Shown here: in pieces, positions 34,701 through 44,024 of the stretch
Layout of the letters: every line of letters begins with the position of its first letter
How positions within the stretch are numbered: position 1 is the stretch's first letter
Source of the DNA: Pontibacter coccineus
GTDB lineage: Bacteria > Bacteroidota > Bacteroidia > Cytophagales > Hymenobacteraceae
Direction: 5' to 3'
Assembly (NCBI RefSeq): GCF_030546575.1
Contig: NZ_JAUOTN010000004.1
Span: forward strand, 434,001 to 498,000
DNA length: 64,000 bases
The notes under the pieces: model-generated
Seen by the model: only the letters and a program-made list of their open reading frames with translations
Told to the model about the DNA's origin: nothing
Databases searched by the model: none
Translations under genes and position numbers: made by a program

Positions 34701-35456
34701 TCACAATATTTGCAATCGATTCAGCAAGGCTTCGCGGTGGGTATTGCCGATCGGGATCTGCTTGCCGCCGATGAGGATGTTGTTGTCTTCGATGGCTTCG
34801 ATGGCGGTGAGTTGCACGATGTAGGAGCGGTGCACGCGCATAAACTGGCTGGCGGGCAGGCGCTGCTCCAGGTTTTTGAGGCTCTGGCTGACCAGGTGCA
34901 GGTGCGTGCGGGTCTTGATGTTGCAGTAGATGTCCTGTGCTTCGGCCCATATGATGTCTTCGAGCATCACTTTCTCGAGGCGGTTGCGCACTTTCACAAA
35001 CAGCGCGTCGTGCAGCAGGAAATTATCGGCTTCCACAGTATCGGTGGGCAGGGCAGGTATAGCTGTGGGCTGCAGTTGCCGGGTGCCGGCGTTGTGAATG
35101 GCCAGTTCGATGCTGCTTTGCAGGGTGCGGGCATCAAAAGGCTTCACCAGGTAAGCGTGTGGGTTGGTTTGCTTGGCGCGGTCGATGGTGTCCTTATCCG
35201 AAAAAGCGGTCATAAAGATAAAGGGCACCTTGGTGGCCTTCGCTAACATGGCAGCGGTCTCGATGCCGTCGAGCTTGCCGTCCAGGGTAATGTCGAGAAT
35301 GATCAGGTCTGGCTGATGCTGGTGTACCTGCAGCAGCAGCTCCTCGCCTGAGCTCACCGCCTGGCACACCTGGTAGCCCATTGACTCCAGCGAAAGCGAC
35401 AGGTTCTGGGCAATGACCACATCATCTTCTGCAATCAGTAATTTGAGCCGGGCCAT
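34701..35456 (-). CDS. LytTR-family response regulator
   Basis: This 251-aa two-component regulator has a receiver domain (about 4-120) with acidic pocket D11/D12, phospho-acceptor D55 (LDITLDG) and the conserved Lys of YLVKPF. A C-terminal LytTR DNA-binding domain (about 145-250) has IIWAEAQDIYCNIKT, LPASQFMRVHRSYIV and IPIGNTHREALLNRL. It diverges from a histidine-kinase gene across 282 bp, so the two are likely partners. It may also act on the adjacent uptake locus, but the DNA gives no direct proof. One GGTATAG motif copy lies at its start codon region. Confidence 0.93.
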   Translation of the reverse strand: MARLKLLIAEDDVVIAQNLSLSLESMGYQVCQAVSSGEELLLQVHQHQPDLIILDITLDGKLDGIETAAMLAKATKVPFIFMTAFSDKDTIDRAKQTNPHAYLVKPFDARTLQSSIELAIHNAGTRQLQPTAIPALPTDTVEADNFLLHDALFVKVRNRLEKVMLEDIIWAEAQDIYCNIKTRTHLHLVSQSLKNLEQRLPASQFMRVHRSYIVQLTAIEAIEDNNILIGGKQIPIGNTHREALLNRLQIL

Positions 35457-35738
35457 AGGTATAGGTGTGAGTAAAATCAGTCAGGTATAGCTCCTCAATA
35501 TAGCAAAAGGTTTCCATTGGCGAAATCTCTATAAGGCTGTATTGCTTTTATTGTTGGAAGCGAAAAAGGGTATTCAGGGTTCCGGGGGGGCTCCTTTTGA
35601 GTGGCATAGCAGCGCTATGGCGCGGGAAAGAGATGAATCCAGGTTCCGAAAGATCTTTGCAGCTCAATGAATAAAATCAAAATAGCCTCTTATACTTCCT
35701 AAGTATAGCTGAACTGAGATTATTTTGTAAATTGACGT

Positions 35739-37904
35739 ATGCTTGCGCCTTCCTCCACCTGCTGTTCGCGTCGCCTTTTCAGGGTGCTCGCCTTGCTGTT
35801 TTTTCTGTTGGCAGCGCTGCAGGCCCGTGCGCAGGCGCCCGATACGGTGGATGTGATGGCTTCGGAGCAGCGCATAGCGGAGGCACTGCAGGTATACCAC
35901 GACCCGGGCGCGGCACTGACGGTTGACGAGGTTCAAACGAAACGCTTTACAACAAACGATACCGATGCCGTGCTGCAGTCGGGCAGGACAGTGCACTGGG
36001 TGCGGGTGGTGTTGCGCAACGCTACCAACCGCGAACAGACGCGCCTGCTTTATGCCGGCGACTGGAGCCACCTGGAGCTTTATCAGCAAAACGAAACAGG
36101 CCATACCTTAAAGCGCACAGGCCAGCTTTTACCCATCGGGGAGCGGGACGTGCCTTCTTACAAACCCTACCTCCGGTTGGAGTTGCTGCCCAACAGCACT
36201 ACCACGCTATACCTGCGCTTGCAGGGCGACATCAATCTCTACAAACCACAGGCGCTGCGGGTGCAACTGCTGCCACCGGATCAGGTGAGTGCCACCAACA
36301 GCGACAGGCTTTTCGGGCAGGGTATTTTCATTGGCATTATCCTCGTGATGACGCTCTACAACCTGGTGCTCTTTGCCTCGGTGCGGGACCGCAGTTACCT
36401 GTACTACGTGTTGGCGCTGCTGGGCACGGGGCTGTACTTTATGTTCTACCACGGTTTTGCGCTAGAGCTGCTCTGGCCAAACGCCCCGCTCTGGAATGCG
36501 CACAGCTTCCCGTTCATTGTCACGTTCAACGGCCTGTTCCGGGTGCTCTTCACACGGCATTACCTCAACACCCAGCGCACCATGCCCGTTTGGGACAAAA
36601 TGCTGACGCTGCTGGCACTGCTCTACATGCTGCCGGTGGGGATGGGCCTGCTCTCGTACCTCACGCCGCTCGACCTGTTGCAGGCCTGCGTGAGTCTGAT
36701 CGGCATTATCGGTGGCCTGGTGCTGGTGGCGATGGTATTGACCAGCATCCAATCGCTGCGCCAGGGGTATAGGCCGGCACTTTACTTCCTGATCGCCAAC
36801 GTATTTTTCGTAGTGGGAGCTTTGCTTTTCATCCTGAAAGAGAACCATTTGGTGCCGGACAACATCGTAACGGTGTATGCAGCGCAGGTAGGTATAGTGG
36901 CGCAGGTGGTATTGTTCTCGCTCGGTCTGGCCTACAGGCTGAACACTGTAACAAGTGAGCTGAATGCCAAAGTGCTCGAAAAGGAGCGACTGGAGCGTGA
37001 AAAGGAAACGGAGCGCAAGCTGCTGATCGAGCAACAGAAAAACGAGCTCGAAGTGATGGTGGCCAACCGCACGGCAGCCCTCCGACACCGTACGCAGGAG
37101 TTGAAAGACACAGTGCGCAAGCTCAAGGCTTCGGAGCACAAGCTGCGCCGGCTCAACTATTTCAAAGACCGCTTCTTCTCCATCATCTCGCACGACATCC
37201 GCACGCCGCTGGCCACACTGGAGTCTTTCCTGAACATACTGGTGAACTTCTCGGACAAGATGAAGCCGGACCAGATGCAGAAACTGGCCACCCACACGCA
37301 GGTATCGGTACGCAACCTGCAGGCCTTGCTCGAAAACCTGCTGCAATGGTCGACGGCCCAGACAGCCTCGGGCCACCATGTGCGCTTTGAGCCGGAAGCA
37401 CTGCCGCTGGCAGAACTAGTGAACCGCAACGTGGCCCTGCTTAAAGATACGGCCGATACCAAACAGATTACCTGGCAGGTACAGGTGCCGTCCGCGCTGC
37501 AAGTGCGCGCCGACGCCCACATGCTCGACTTCGTGGTGCGGAACCTGCTGCACAATGCCATCAAGTTCTCGTACCCGGGTGGATTTATAAAAGTAGATGT
37601 TGAAGAAGGCGCTGGCAGCATGGTGACGATTGCCGTGACCGACCAGGGCACAGGTATCGGTCCCGATGTGCTGGCGACGCTCTTTAAACTGGAGACGCCT
37701 GCTATGGCTACTAAAGGCACCGTGAACGAGAAAGGAACGGGCCTGGGATTGCTGCTTTGCCGCGATTTTGTGGAGCGGCACGGGGGCACTATACAGGTAG
37801 ATACAGTATTAGGCCAGGGCAGTCGGTTTTACTTTACCGTGCCGCTGGTTATACCTGAACAGGCCACGGATAAGCAACTGCAGCTGGAAGGCGAGATTTG
37901 TTAA
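35739..37904 (+). CDS. 7TMR-DISM sensor histidine kinase
   Basis: This 721-aa membrane kinase has a signal peptide (to about residue 32). An extracytoplasmic 7TMR-DISMED2 domain (about 50-170) resembles carbohydrate-binding folds, followed by seven membrane helices (about 185-395). A coiled-coil linker (about 400-470) leads to a HisKA domain with H485 in SIISHDIRTPLATLE, and a HATPase domain with NLLHNAIKF, DQGTGIG and GTGLGLLLC. It senses an unknown extracellular ligand. It is divergent from the LytTR response regulator. LytTR regulators usually pair with LytS-type kinases, so a HisKA partner is less common. Confidence 0.93.
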   Translation: MLAPSSTCCSRRLFRVLALLFFLLAALQARAQAPDTVDVMASEQRIAEALQVYHDPGAALTVDEVQTKRFTTNDTDAVLQSGRTVHWVRVVLRNATNREQTRLLYAGDWSHLELYQQNETGHTLKRTGQLLPIGERDVPSYKPYLRLELLPNSTTTLYLRLQGDINLYKPQALRVQLLPPDQVSATNSDRLFGQGIFIGIILVMTLYNLVLFASVRDRSYLYYVLALLGTGLYFMFYHGFALELLWPNAPLWNAHSFPFIVTFNGLFRVLFTRHYLNTQRTMPVWDKMLTLLALLYMLPVGMGLLSYLTPLDLLQACVSLIGIIGGLVLVAMVLTSIQSLRQGYRPALYFLIANVFFVVGALLFILKENHLVPDNIVTVYAAQVGIVAQVVLFSLGLAYRLNTVTSELNAKVLEKERLEREKETERKLLIEQQKNELEVMVANRTAALRHRTQELKDTVRKLKASEHKLRRLNYFKDRFFSIISHDIRTPLATLESFLNILVNFSDKMKPDQMQKLATHTQVSVRNLQALLENLLQWSTAQTASGHHVRFEPEALPLAELVNRNVALLKDTADTKQITWQVQVPSALQVRADAHMLDFVVRNLLHNAIKFSYPGGFIKVDVEEGAGSMVTIAVTDQGTGIGPDVLATLFKLETPAMATKGTVNEKGTGLGLLLCRDFVERHGGTIQVDTVLGQGSRFYFTVPLVIPEQATDKQLQLEGEIC

Positions 37905-38428
37905 GTCCTTGCTCGCGTACCGCGAGAGTGCGCTATCTGGCGGACTTTGGTTGCCTCAGTCTGTGCTCCGCTAGTGCGAGCTTGCATCTCGCACAGTTAA
38001 TTTCTGAAGGTAGAGCTGCATAGAAAGGTTCAGACACGAGCTGCGAGCTCGCGCCAGCGGTGTCGTACCGAATGCTATTTCGGATTGATAAATCTGAAAT
38101 GTACCTGTCGCGGATTTGTAATTCGCGTTTTACGGGGCACGTGGATTAGAAAATCCCCAGTAGTTTGCTTCCGGATTCGGAAATCCGGAAGAGCAATGTC
38201 CAAGGAGCATGAGGTATAGGTTGGTTGCCATTGGCATTGCGAAAGCCCACCAGTTATATAGGCAGGGCAAATAGCTTAGGTATAGACAGCCGGTTTTCAT
38301 AAGAAGTTCACCACGAAAATTTGTGCCTACACCTGATGCAGGTACGGTTTGGCCATACCTCGCACGTTGCCTTTCGGAACTTTCCTTTAGATTTGGCCTT
38401 CATCCCTCCATCTTAAACCCATAGTACT
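37905..38428. repeat. Chain of short hairpins (dispersed intergenic repeat element)
   Basis: Between 37912 and 38191 eight or more short stem-loops follow each other. Examples are CTCGCG/CGCGAG (37912-37926), GTGCGAG/CTCGCAC (37974-37994), CGAGCT/AGCTCG (38037-38051), CGGATT/AATCTG (38081-38096), CGCGGATT/AATTCGCG (38109-38127), GGATT/AATCC (38143-38156) and the perfect 10-bp CTTCCGGATT/AATCCGGAAG (38168-38191). The first 70 bp are similar in reverse complement to 7550-7620. The rest of the gap has motif copies near 38214 and 38279 and no gene. Confidence 0.7.
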
Positions 38429-39250
38429 ATGAGACATCGCCTCCCCGACGGACTGGAACTACACTACGAACTGCACGGAAACAATGACGCCACCCAGGCG
38501 TTGGTTTTCCTGAACGGACTGTCGCAGTCGACAGCGGCCTGGGCGGGGCTGGTGCACGCGCTGGGCAAAAAGTACAGGCTGGTGCTGGTCGATTTGCTGT
38601 TTCAGGGGCAGTCAGGTGAAGCGCCGGAACACCGCAGTTTTGAAGGGCACGCTGCCGATGTGGCCGAATTGCTTAAGAACCTGCAGCTGCCAGCTGACAC
38701 CATACTGGTGGGTATATCCTACGGCGGTGCGGTGGCGCAGCGTTTTCTGGTGAATCATCCGGAACTGGTTCAGCGGGGCGTACTGCTCTCCACTTTCCCG
38801 TACAAAGACGCCTATTTCGACGCCATTGGGGCCAGTTGGAAACAGGCTTTGCTGGCAGGCGGCTACCCGCTAATGCTTGATGTGATGCTGCCTTTTGTGC
38901 TGGGCCGTAGCTATTTTCTGAACCCGATCATTACCATAGAGAACCTCAAAAACAGCAAAACGAGCCAAAGCCCCACCCCGGAGCGACTGCTCAAACTGGT
39001 GCGCGCCACCGAGGAAAGCGGCAACTACCTGGAAGAACTCAGGAAAGTGCAGGTACCGGTGCTGGTGGTGCACGGCGAAGAGGACATGCTCTGCACCCCA
39101 GAGATGGGACGCGCCATGTACCAGGCACTGCCGCACGGTGAGCTGGAGATTCTGCCTCACGTAGGCCATACCCTGAACCTGGAGTGCATACCGGATCTGA
39201 TCCAGCTGCTGGATACTTTTGCGGCGAAGCCTATACCTGTCGAAAGATAA
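38429..39250 (+). CDS. Alpha/beta hydrolase
   Basis: This 273-aa cytoplasmic alpha/beta-hydrolase has nucleophile S97 in GISYGG, the oxyanion segment NGLSQS, a catalytic acid in VHGEEDMLCTPE (Asp near residue 219) and a His in HVGHTLNLE (near 249). It resembles 3-oxoadipate enol-lactonase or menaquinone-type hydrolases in general form, but I cannot assign a substrate. It stands alone on the plus strand after a repeat-filled gap and converges on the membrane protein gene at 39309. Confidence 0.85.
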   Translation: MRHRLPDGLELHYELHGNNDATQALVFLNGLSQSTAAWAGLVHALGKKYRLVLVDLLFQGQSGEAPEHRSFEGHAADVAELLKNLQLPADTILVGISYGGAVAQRFLVNHPELVQRGVLLSTFPYKDAYFDAIGASWKQALLAGGYPLMLDVMLPFVLGRSYFLNPIITIENLKNSKTSQSPTPERLLKLVRATEESGNYLEELRKVQVPVLVVHGEEDMLCTPEMGRAMYQALPHGELEILPHVGHTLNLECIPDLIQLLDTFAAKPIPVER

Positions 39251-39308
39251 ATAGCCAAAACGGCCTGCAGCATTACAGATCACACCAGGCACGGGTTCTG
39301 CAGAAAGT

Positions 39309-41111
39309 TTACAGCTTCTCCTCTAGCCACACAAAGCCACTGCTGATCACAAACAGCAGGAAAAACCAGATTACAGGAACCTGCTCCTGGGCATAGGCCG
39401 TCGAGTCGGTTGCTTCCGCTTTTCGTGGCTGCGCCGCAAACTGCAATGTCGCTTCCCGTCTGGCCTGTATACCCTGATGGTGCCATGCGGCAGTATCCTG
39501 CACCAGAAAATAAAACGGCTCTATACCTGCTGACTCCACCACATGCCAGCCCGGACGGTTTGGCCAAAAAGTCCCTTCGTATACCTCTGGCTGGTGTATG
39601 CCTTGCTGCAAAGCTATACCTGTCTGTGTCGTGTCGGCAGTGCTTCTGACAGTGGCTTTAGGAGTTTCATCCGGATTGGTTAGGGTATGATCGGTAAGTT
39701 TTAAGGTGAGCGGCTGGTGCACCTGCGGTATCTGCGGTTTGGCCAGTTGCCAGAACTTTTCCCGTACTTCCCGCCTGGCCACCGACGAAAGCAAGTGCGC
39801 CCAGTAGCTGGCGTAGGTGTCTTGCTTGCCCTCGAGCTGCCAACTGAACGTTTGCGGCGCCACCGAAAGCGCCACCGTGCCCCAGCCTGCTTTTCGGCCG
39901 GCTGCCAGGAGGTTGTTGTTCTGCTCTTCTATCAGCCCTGTCACCACCTGGCTGCTCACCAAAGTATAAGGCGACACAGGTATAGCGGCAGCTGCACCGT
40001 TTGTCCAGTTTGCCCGGGCATTTCGGGTGTCCTGCTGCGATAGGCGCTTGCTTTGGAAACTAGTGAAGAAGGCGGTGGAGCGGTTACCCAGCTGCTCACC
40101 GGCGACGGTCAGCACACCCAATCCATCTTCGGTAACGGCCCGTTGCAGGACGGTCCGCTCGGCGCTGCTGAGCTCCTGCAAAGCCTGCGGCTCTATGATC
40201 ACCACATCAAACTGCTGCAGTAACTTGGGCGTGATACGGCTCAGGTCGGTTTGGGGCATGTTGAGCCATTCGCTCTGGTGCATCCCCTTGCTAACCGTAC
40301 TGCGCAGGGCTACTTTATGCTGCAACTGCCCGAGATGGTTTTTCAGGAATTTGAACTCGAACAGCGGGAAAGACGACACCAGCAATACAGCTGGTTTTGT
40401 GGCCGGATATACCTGTATAGGCACCTGGCCCAGCGTATCGCTCTTATCTGCTGACTTTGCCACCAAGGCATAGGTATAGCGGCCTTCCTGCTTCGGGGAA
40501 TTGCGCAGCTGGAGGGTATGCTGGCCGGCTTCTTTGAAAGTAACAGAATCCTGCGCCTGTCCAGCGGCCTGCAGGTATAGGGTTGTTGTTTGATCAGCTG
40601 CCTGGGTATAACGCCCCGCTACTTGAACCTGTTCTCCAAGGGTAATTCTCTCCGGCCACGTGATAGCCGCTATACCTGTGGGCAAGTCGGATAGGTGCGG
40701 TACCACAGTAGTGTTTTGCAGCACATGTAGTTCCTGCTCTGACAAACCATAACCCAAAACATGCACCATCTGTACCTCTGGTTGTTGCTGTCGGAAGGTA
40801 TACAAGTCAGGTATAGCGGCTGCTTTTGGGGCTTCGGTTTTATAGGTATAGACCAGCGGACTTGGCTCCAATTTTTGCAATAGCGCACGAAGCGAGTCAG
40901 GCTCGTATCCCTCAGTCAGTAAAATAGCAGTACCCGGATTAAGCGCCCGCTGATAAGTTGGAGGAAAAAGCAACAGCACCAGACTTATACCTGCCACCGC
41001 ACTGGCTACTAGTCGCCACACCAGCCGCCTGCGGTCAGGCCGTCGCCACGCCAGCCAGCCGAGCAACAGCACGGCTAGGATCGCAAACAGGTATGGAAGG
41101 TATAGTGTCAT
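39309..41111 (-). CDS. Membrane protein of the MoxR/BatA cluster, unassigned
   Basis: This 600-aa protein has two N-terminal helices (about 3-22 and 32-50) and one C-terminal helix (about 578-596). A large extracytoplasmic middle includes a beta-sandwich-like part (about 160-235) and a segment resembling class I glutamine-amidotransferase folds (about 240-350; KPAVLLVSSFPLFEFKFL, FDVVIIEPQAL). No catalytic Cys of a true amidotransferase is visible. Proteins of this layout commonly sit beside BatA-like and DUF4159 genes. It is the last gene of the long minus-strand cluster and likely part of the same envelope complex. Confidence 0.55.
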   Translation of the reverse strand: MTLYLPYLFAILAVLLLGWLAWRRPDRRRLVWRLVASAVAGISLVLLLFPPTYQRALNPGTAILLTEGYEPDSLRALLQKLEPSPLVYTYKTEAPKAAAIPDLYTFRQQQPEVQMVHVLGYGLSEQELHVLQNTTVVPHLSDLPTGIAAITWPERITLGEQVQVAGRYTQAADQTTTLYLQAAGQAQDSVTFKEAGQHTLQLRNSPKQEGRYTYALVAKSADKSDTLGQVPIQVYPATKPAVLLVSSFPLFEFKFLKNHLGQLQHKVALRSTVSKGMHQSEWLNMPQTDLSRITPKLLQQFDVVIIEPQALQELSSAERTVLQRAVTEDGLGVLTVAGEQLGNRSTAFFTSFQSKRLSQQDTRNARANWTNGAAAAIPVSPYTLVSSQVVTGLIEEQNNNLLAAGRKAGWGTVALSVAPQTFSWQLEGKQDTYASYWAHLLSSVARREVREKFWQLAKPQIPQVHQPLTLKLTDHTLTNPDETPKATVRSTADTTQTGIALQQGIHQPEVYEGTFWPNRPGWHVVESAGIEPFYFLVQDTAAWHHQGIQARREATLQFAAQPRKAEATDSTAYAQEQVPVIWFFLLFVISSGFVWLEEKL

Positions 41112-41141
41112 TGGTTGATAATCATTTATCGCGCAGCTGCT

Positions 41142-41801
41142 TTAGTTATAGATGCGTCGTATGGGCGTCTTTGAAATCTCTTTCTGAGTAACCCGTCCAT
41201 CCGGCCCAATGGTGTAATGTGTAACTGTGGAGTCGCCCTCCACAACTTCTGTGTTAGTAACTGAATCGATCTCCACCATTTCTGTTTCAACCGTTGTCTC
41301 TTCGTAGGTGTCTTTGGATATAAACTTGCCATAAGAGTATAAACCCCAGCCACCATCTCCACAGCCAGCAGCGGCTATAAAGCTATCAATGGCCTTTCCG
41401 TTTTTATCGTAAATCAGATAGTGTAGCAGGTCACAGTAACTTGATTCATCCTGTGTCAGGACGGTAAATTCTGTAAAATCCGGGTTTCTGTTCTGCCAGG
41501 AGTGGAAGTAGTCGCGGTCATAGTCCTGCCCTAAAAAGACCCGCTTGCTATTTTGCCACACCAGATTAAAGGACGTGCTATCAAGCTCCTTGTACTGCCC
41601 TATGCGGTTCTCCCAGTTAAAACTGTCTATGGCAAAACTATCCAGATCTGTGTACTTGAAATACGACCTGTAATCTGCGAGCGAAGCTTCCCTGATTTCT
41701 GGCGCAGTAACAGAATCCGACTCTTCGGCGACTGTCTGTTTTTTATCGCTACAACCAACAAGAAAGAGTAAAGTACCAAGGGCTAGCAGGATGATCTTCA
41801 T
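41142..41801 (-). CDS. Small lipoprotein, unrecognised
   Basis: This 219-aa protein has a lipoprotein signal (LFLVGC, acylated Cys near residue 17). The mature part is acidic, with many Asp, Ser and Tyr residues and a pair Y-C-DLLHYLIYDKNGK ... AAGCGDGGWGLY that may form a disulfide. I do not recognise a family. It lies between the DUF4175 gene and the membrane protein, with 30-45 bp gaps, so it is likely co-transcribed with the MoxR cluster. Confidence 0.65.
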   Translation of the reverse strand: MKIILLALGTLLFLVGCSDKKQTVAEESDSVTAPEIREASLADYRSYFKYTDLDSFAIDSFNWENRIGQYKELDSTSFNLVWQNSKRVFLGQDYDRDYFHSWQNRNPDFTEFTVLTQDESSYCDLLHYLIYDKNGKAIDSFIAAAGCGDGGWGLYSYGKFISKDTYEETTVETEMVEIDSVTNTEVVEGDSTVTHYTIGPDGRVTQKEISKTPIRRIYN

Positions 41802-41846
41802 GGTAATGTTGTTTGATAAACTACTGATTATAAATTTTTTAAATCT

Positions 41847-44024
41847 CTATTTTTCTAACTGCTCCAGATACTCTCTCCCCAGTCTGCTCTTCGTCGTGCC
41901 CTGCTTCTGAGACGATGGCTTGGCTGGCGGCAAAAGTTCGTACCAAGCCTGCTCTACCGTTATCAGACAATTGTTGCAAAGCGGACGGTCGGCGTTGATA
42001 TTGGCGATAAGGGTACGGAGGTCCTGCATGGCGCGGAGGTAGCGACCCGGTTTGGCCAGTGCTTCCTGGGCCAGTTCCCGTCCTGCCCGCTCGAGTAGCG
42101 CCACGTCCTGCTGGCTATACCTGTTGCCTTGTTTTTGCCGTTCCAGCCACTTTAACGCGTTGCGGGTGTTTGGGAGTTTGGTTTCGGCCTCTATCGTCCG
42201 GCGCTCCGTCGGAGCTTTTATCTTGCTTAAGTCACCTGTCAGTCGCTTTTCGGGTTCTTTGAGTGGCGGCGGATCGAATCCTGTTTTGGCGGCGTAGGCG
42301 CGGGTGCTTTGCTGCACCTCCTTGAGCATGCGCAATGCTTTGTACTCGTAAGGCAGCGCCTCTTTCGGGCGATGGGTGCGCAGCCGCAGTTCAGCCTCCC
42401 ACATCTGTGCCAATGCGCCTTTCAGCTTGGCTTTCACGGCGGGCTCAAAGAAAGTGGCCGCCTCCTCCTGATCGTGCTTGTGCAGGTAGGGGTCGAGCAA
42501 GGCCTCTACACTGGTCTGGTCCTTAAACTCCGGGTGGTCGTGACCATCACCTGCGAAGTGCTCTTCTTCGTGACCTTCTTCTCCCTCCGGTATGCCGCCG
42601 CCCGGTCCTATACCTGACTCAAACTCCTCGCCCAGAAACTTGCCATAGCGCAAGCGCAAAAGCTTCTGGTCCACGCCCAGGTTGTTGCCGCGCTCTTCGA
42701 ACACAGCCCTGCTCAGTGTTTTCTGTTCTTTGATCAGCTTCTCGGTGTCGATGATGATCTGGCGCTGGCTGCGGAAATACTCGGGCACCGGGTTTACGCC
42801 CATGGTCAGGTCGTCCATGCTCTCCACGATGGTGGTGTCCTCGATCTGCACAAAGTACGTCTCGGAGCGGGTGTATCCGCGGTGGTTGTCCCAGGCCTGC
42901 ACATAAAAATAAATCTCGTCGCCGTAAGTCATGCCCAGTTTCTGCAGGTCGATGGTTTTGTTCACGCTGAAATTGCGGCGCTGTCCGCTAAAGCCAATGC
43001 TGATCTTCTCTTCCCTGAACTTCACGGCCTCACCGGTGCCCTTTGCCACAGTGGCGATCATGTTGGCATCGCGCAGGCCGTAGTCATCTGAGAGCTCGGC
43101 CCGGATAGTTACGCGCTGCGGGTCGCCGAACAGGATCTCGGTATACTGCTCCGGCTTCGTGATTTGGATGGTCGGGGCTTTGTCCGGTATGATCTCCAGG
43201 GTATAGTAAGCCGACTTTTGTCCGTTAACAGCCATATGATAGAGCGCCGGCTCTGTAAATGCCTGCGACATGATATAGCTTCCATTTTGGGAGGTGAGCG
43301 CAACAGGTTTTCCTTCGTTCAGCACCAGTGCCACACTTCGGGCGGGCCGGTTAGTGCTGATGCGCCACGTTACGCGTGCACCCTGCTCCACCCGCAGGTT
43401 CGGCTGCCCAGCCTGATAGGATTTGCGGCCGGTATAGGCAGGCGGCGTGATGGTGATGTCGATTTTCTGAATGGTCACAGCAGTGTCGGCAACTGCTGCA
43501 GGTGTGTCAGGGAAGTCGAGTTGAAGGGGTACTGCGATTGCCGCGTCGGCCACCGAGGCGGCCGGCAATGCCGCTATACCTGCCGCTACAAGCACGGCTA
43601 TACCTAACGCCAGGTAAGTTGGCTTTTTGTGCAGGTGAAAAACCGACTGCTTTTTAGGTATAGCGGTCTGCAGTTGACTGGCCACCCGCTGCTGCTGCAG
43701 GCGTTCCAGTAGGTTGAGGTCGGAGGATTGTCGAAGCAAAAGTCCGGCGCTGTCTTCGAGTTGCGGATAGGTGCGGTTGAGGTGTCGGGCCACCTGCTCT
43801 AGACTGGTTTTCCGGAGTTGGCGCCAGGTCCAGCCAAGGTATAGCAAAGCACCCAGGATCATCAGAATGGCCAGGCCGGCCAGCAAAGGCACTTCCAGGC
43901 CCCACTTGTACAGGATGGCAGCTCCCACCAGCGCCACAGCTAGCGCCTGCAAGGTATACAATCCTCCCTTCGCCCGGATATACTCCCGGCGAATTTGCTG
44001 TAAGGTATGGCGGCTGTCCTGCAT
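41847..44024 (-). CDS. DUF4175-family membrane protein
   Basis: This 725-aa protein has two N-terminal helices (about 24-42 and 46-68), and a third near 135-152. A long extracytoplasmic part includes beta-sandwich domains (about 185-385; IDITITPPAYTGRKS, LSDDYGLRDANMIATV, YGDEIYFYVQAWDNHRGYT) and a charged helical C-terminal half. The layout matches DUF4175 proteins that accompany MoxR/BatA genes. Its ATG overlaps the stop of the BatA-like gene by one base, so the two are translationally coupled. Confidence 0.75.
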   Translation of the reverse strand: MQDSRHTLQQIRREYIRAKGGLYTLQALAVALVGAAILYKWGLEVPLLAGLAILMILGALLYLGWTWRQLRKTSLEQVARHLNRTYPQLEDSAGLLLRQSSDLNLLERLQQQRVASQLQTAIPKKQSVFHLHKKPTYLALGIAVLVAAGIAALPAASVADAAIAVPLQLDFPDTPAAVADTAVTIQKIDITITPPAYTGRKSYQAGQPNLRVEQGARVTWRISTNRPARSVALVLNEGKPVALTSQNGSYIMSQAFTEPALYHMAVNGQKSAYYTLEIIPDKAPTIQITKPEQYTEILFGDPQRVTIRAELSDDYGLRDANMIATVAKGTGEAVKFREEKISIGFSGQRRNFSVNKTIDLQKLGMTYGDEIYFYVQAWDNHRGYTRSETYFVQIEDTTIVESMDDLTMGVNPVPEYFRSQRQIIIDTEKLIKEQKTLSRAVFEERGNNLGVDQKLLRLRYGKFLGEEFESGIGPGGGIPEGEEGHEEEHFAGDGHDHPEFKDQTSVEALLDPYLHKHDQEEAATFFEPAVKAKLKGALAQMWEAELRLRTHRPKEALPYEYKALRMLKEVQQSTRAYAAKTGFDPPPLKEPEKRLTGDLSKIKAPTERRTIEAETKLPNTRNALKWLERQKQGNRYSQQDVALLERAGRELAQEALAKPGRYLRAMQDLRTLIANINADRPLCNNCLITVEQAWYELLPPAKPSSQKQGTTKSRLGREYLEQLEK

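Noticed and set aside
37905..38428. Small non-coding RNA gene in the hairpin chain
   Set aside because: No promoter box or terminator is visible, and similarity to another intergenic segment favours a repeat element.
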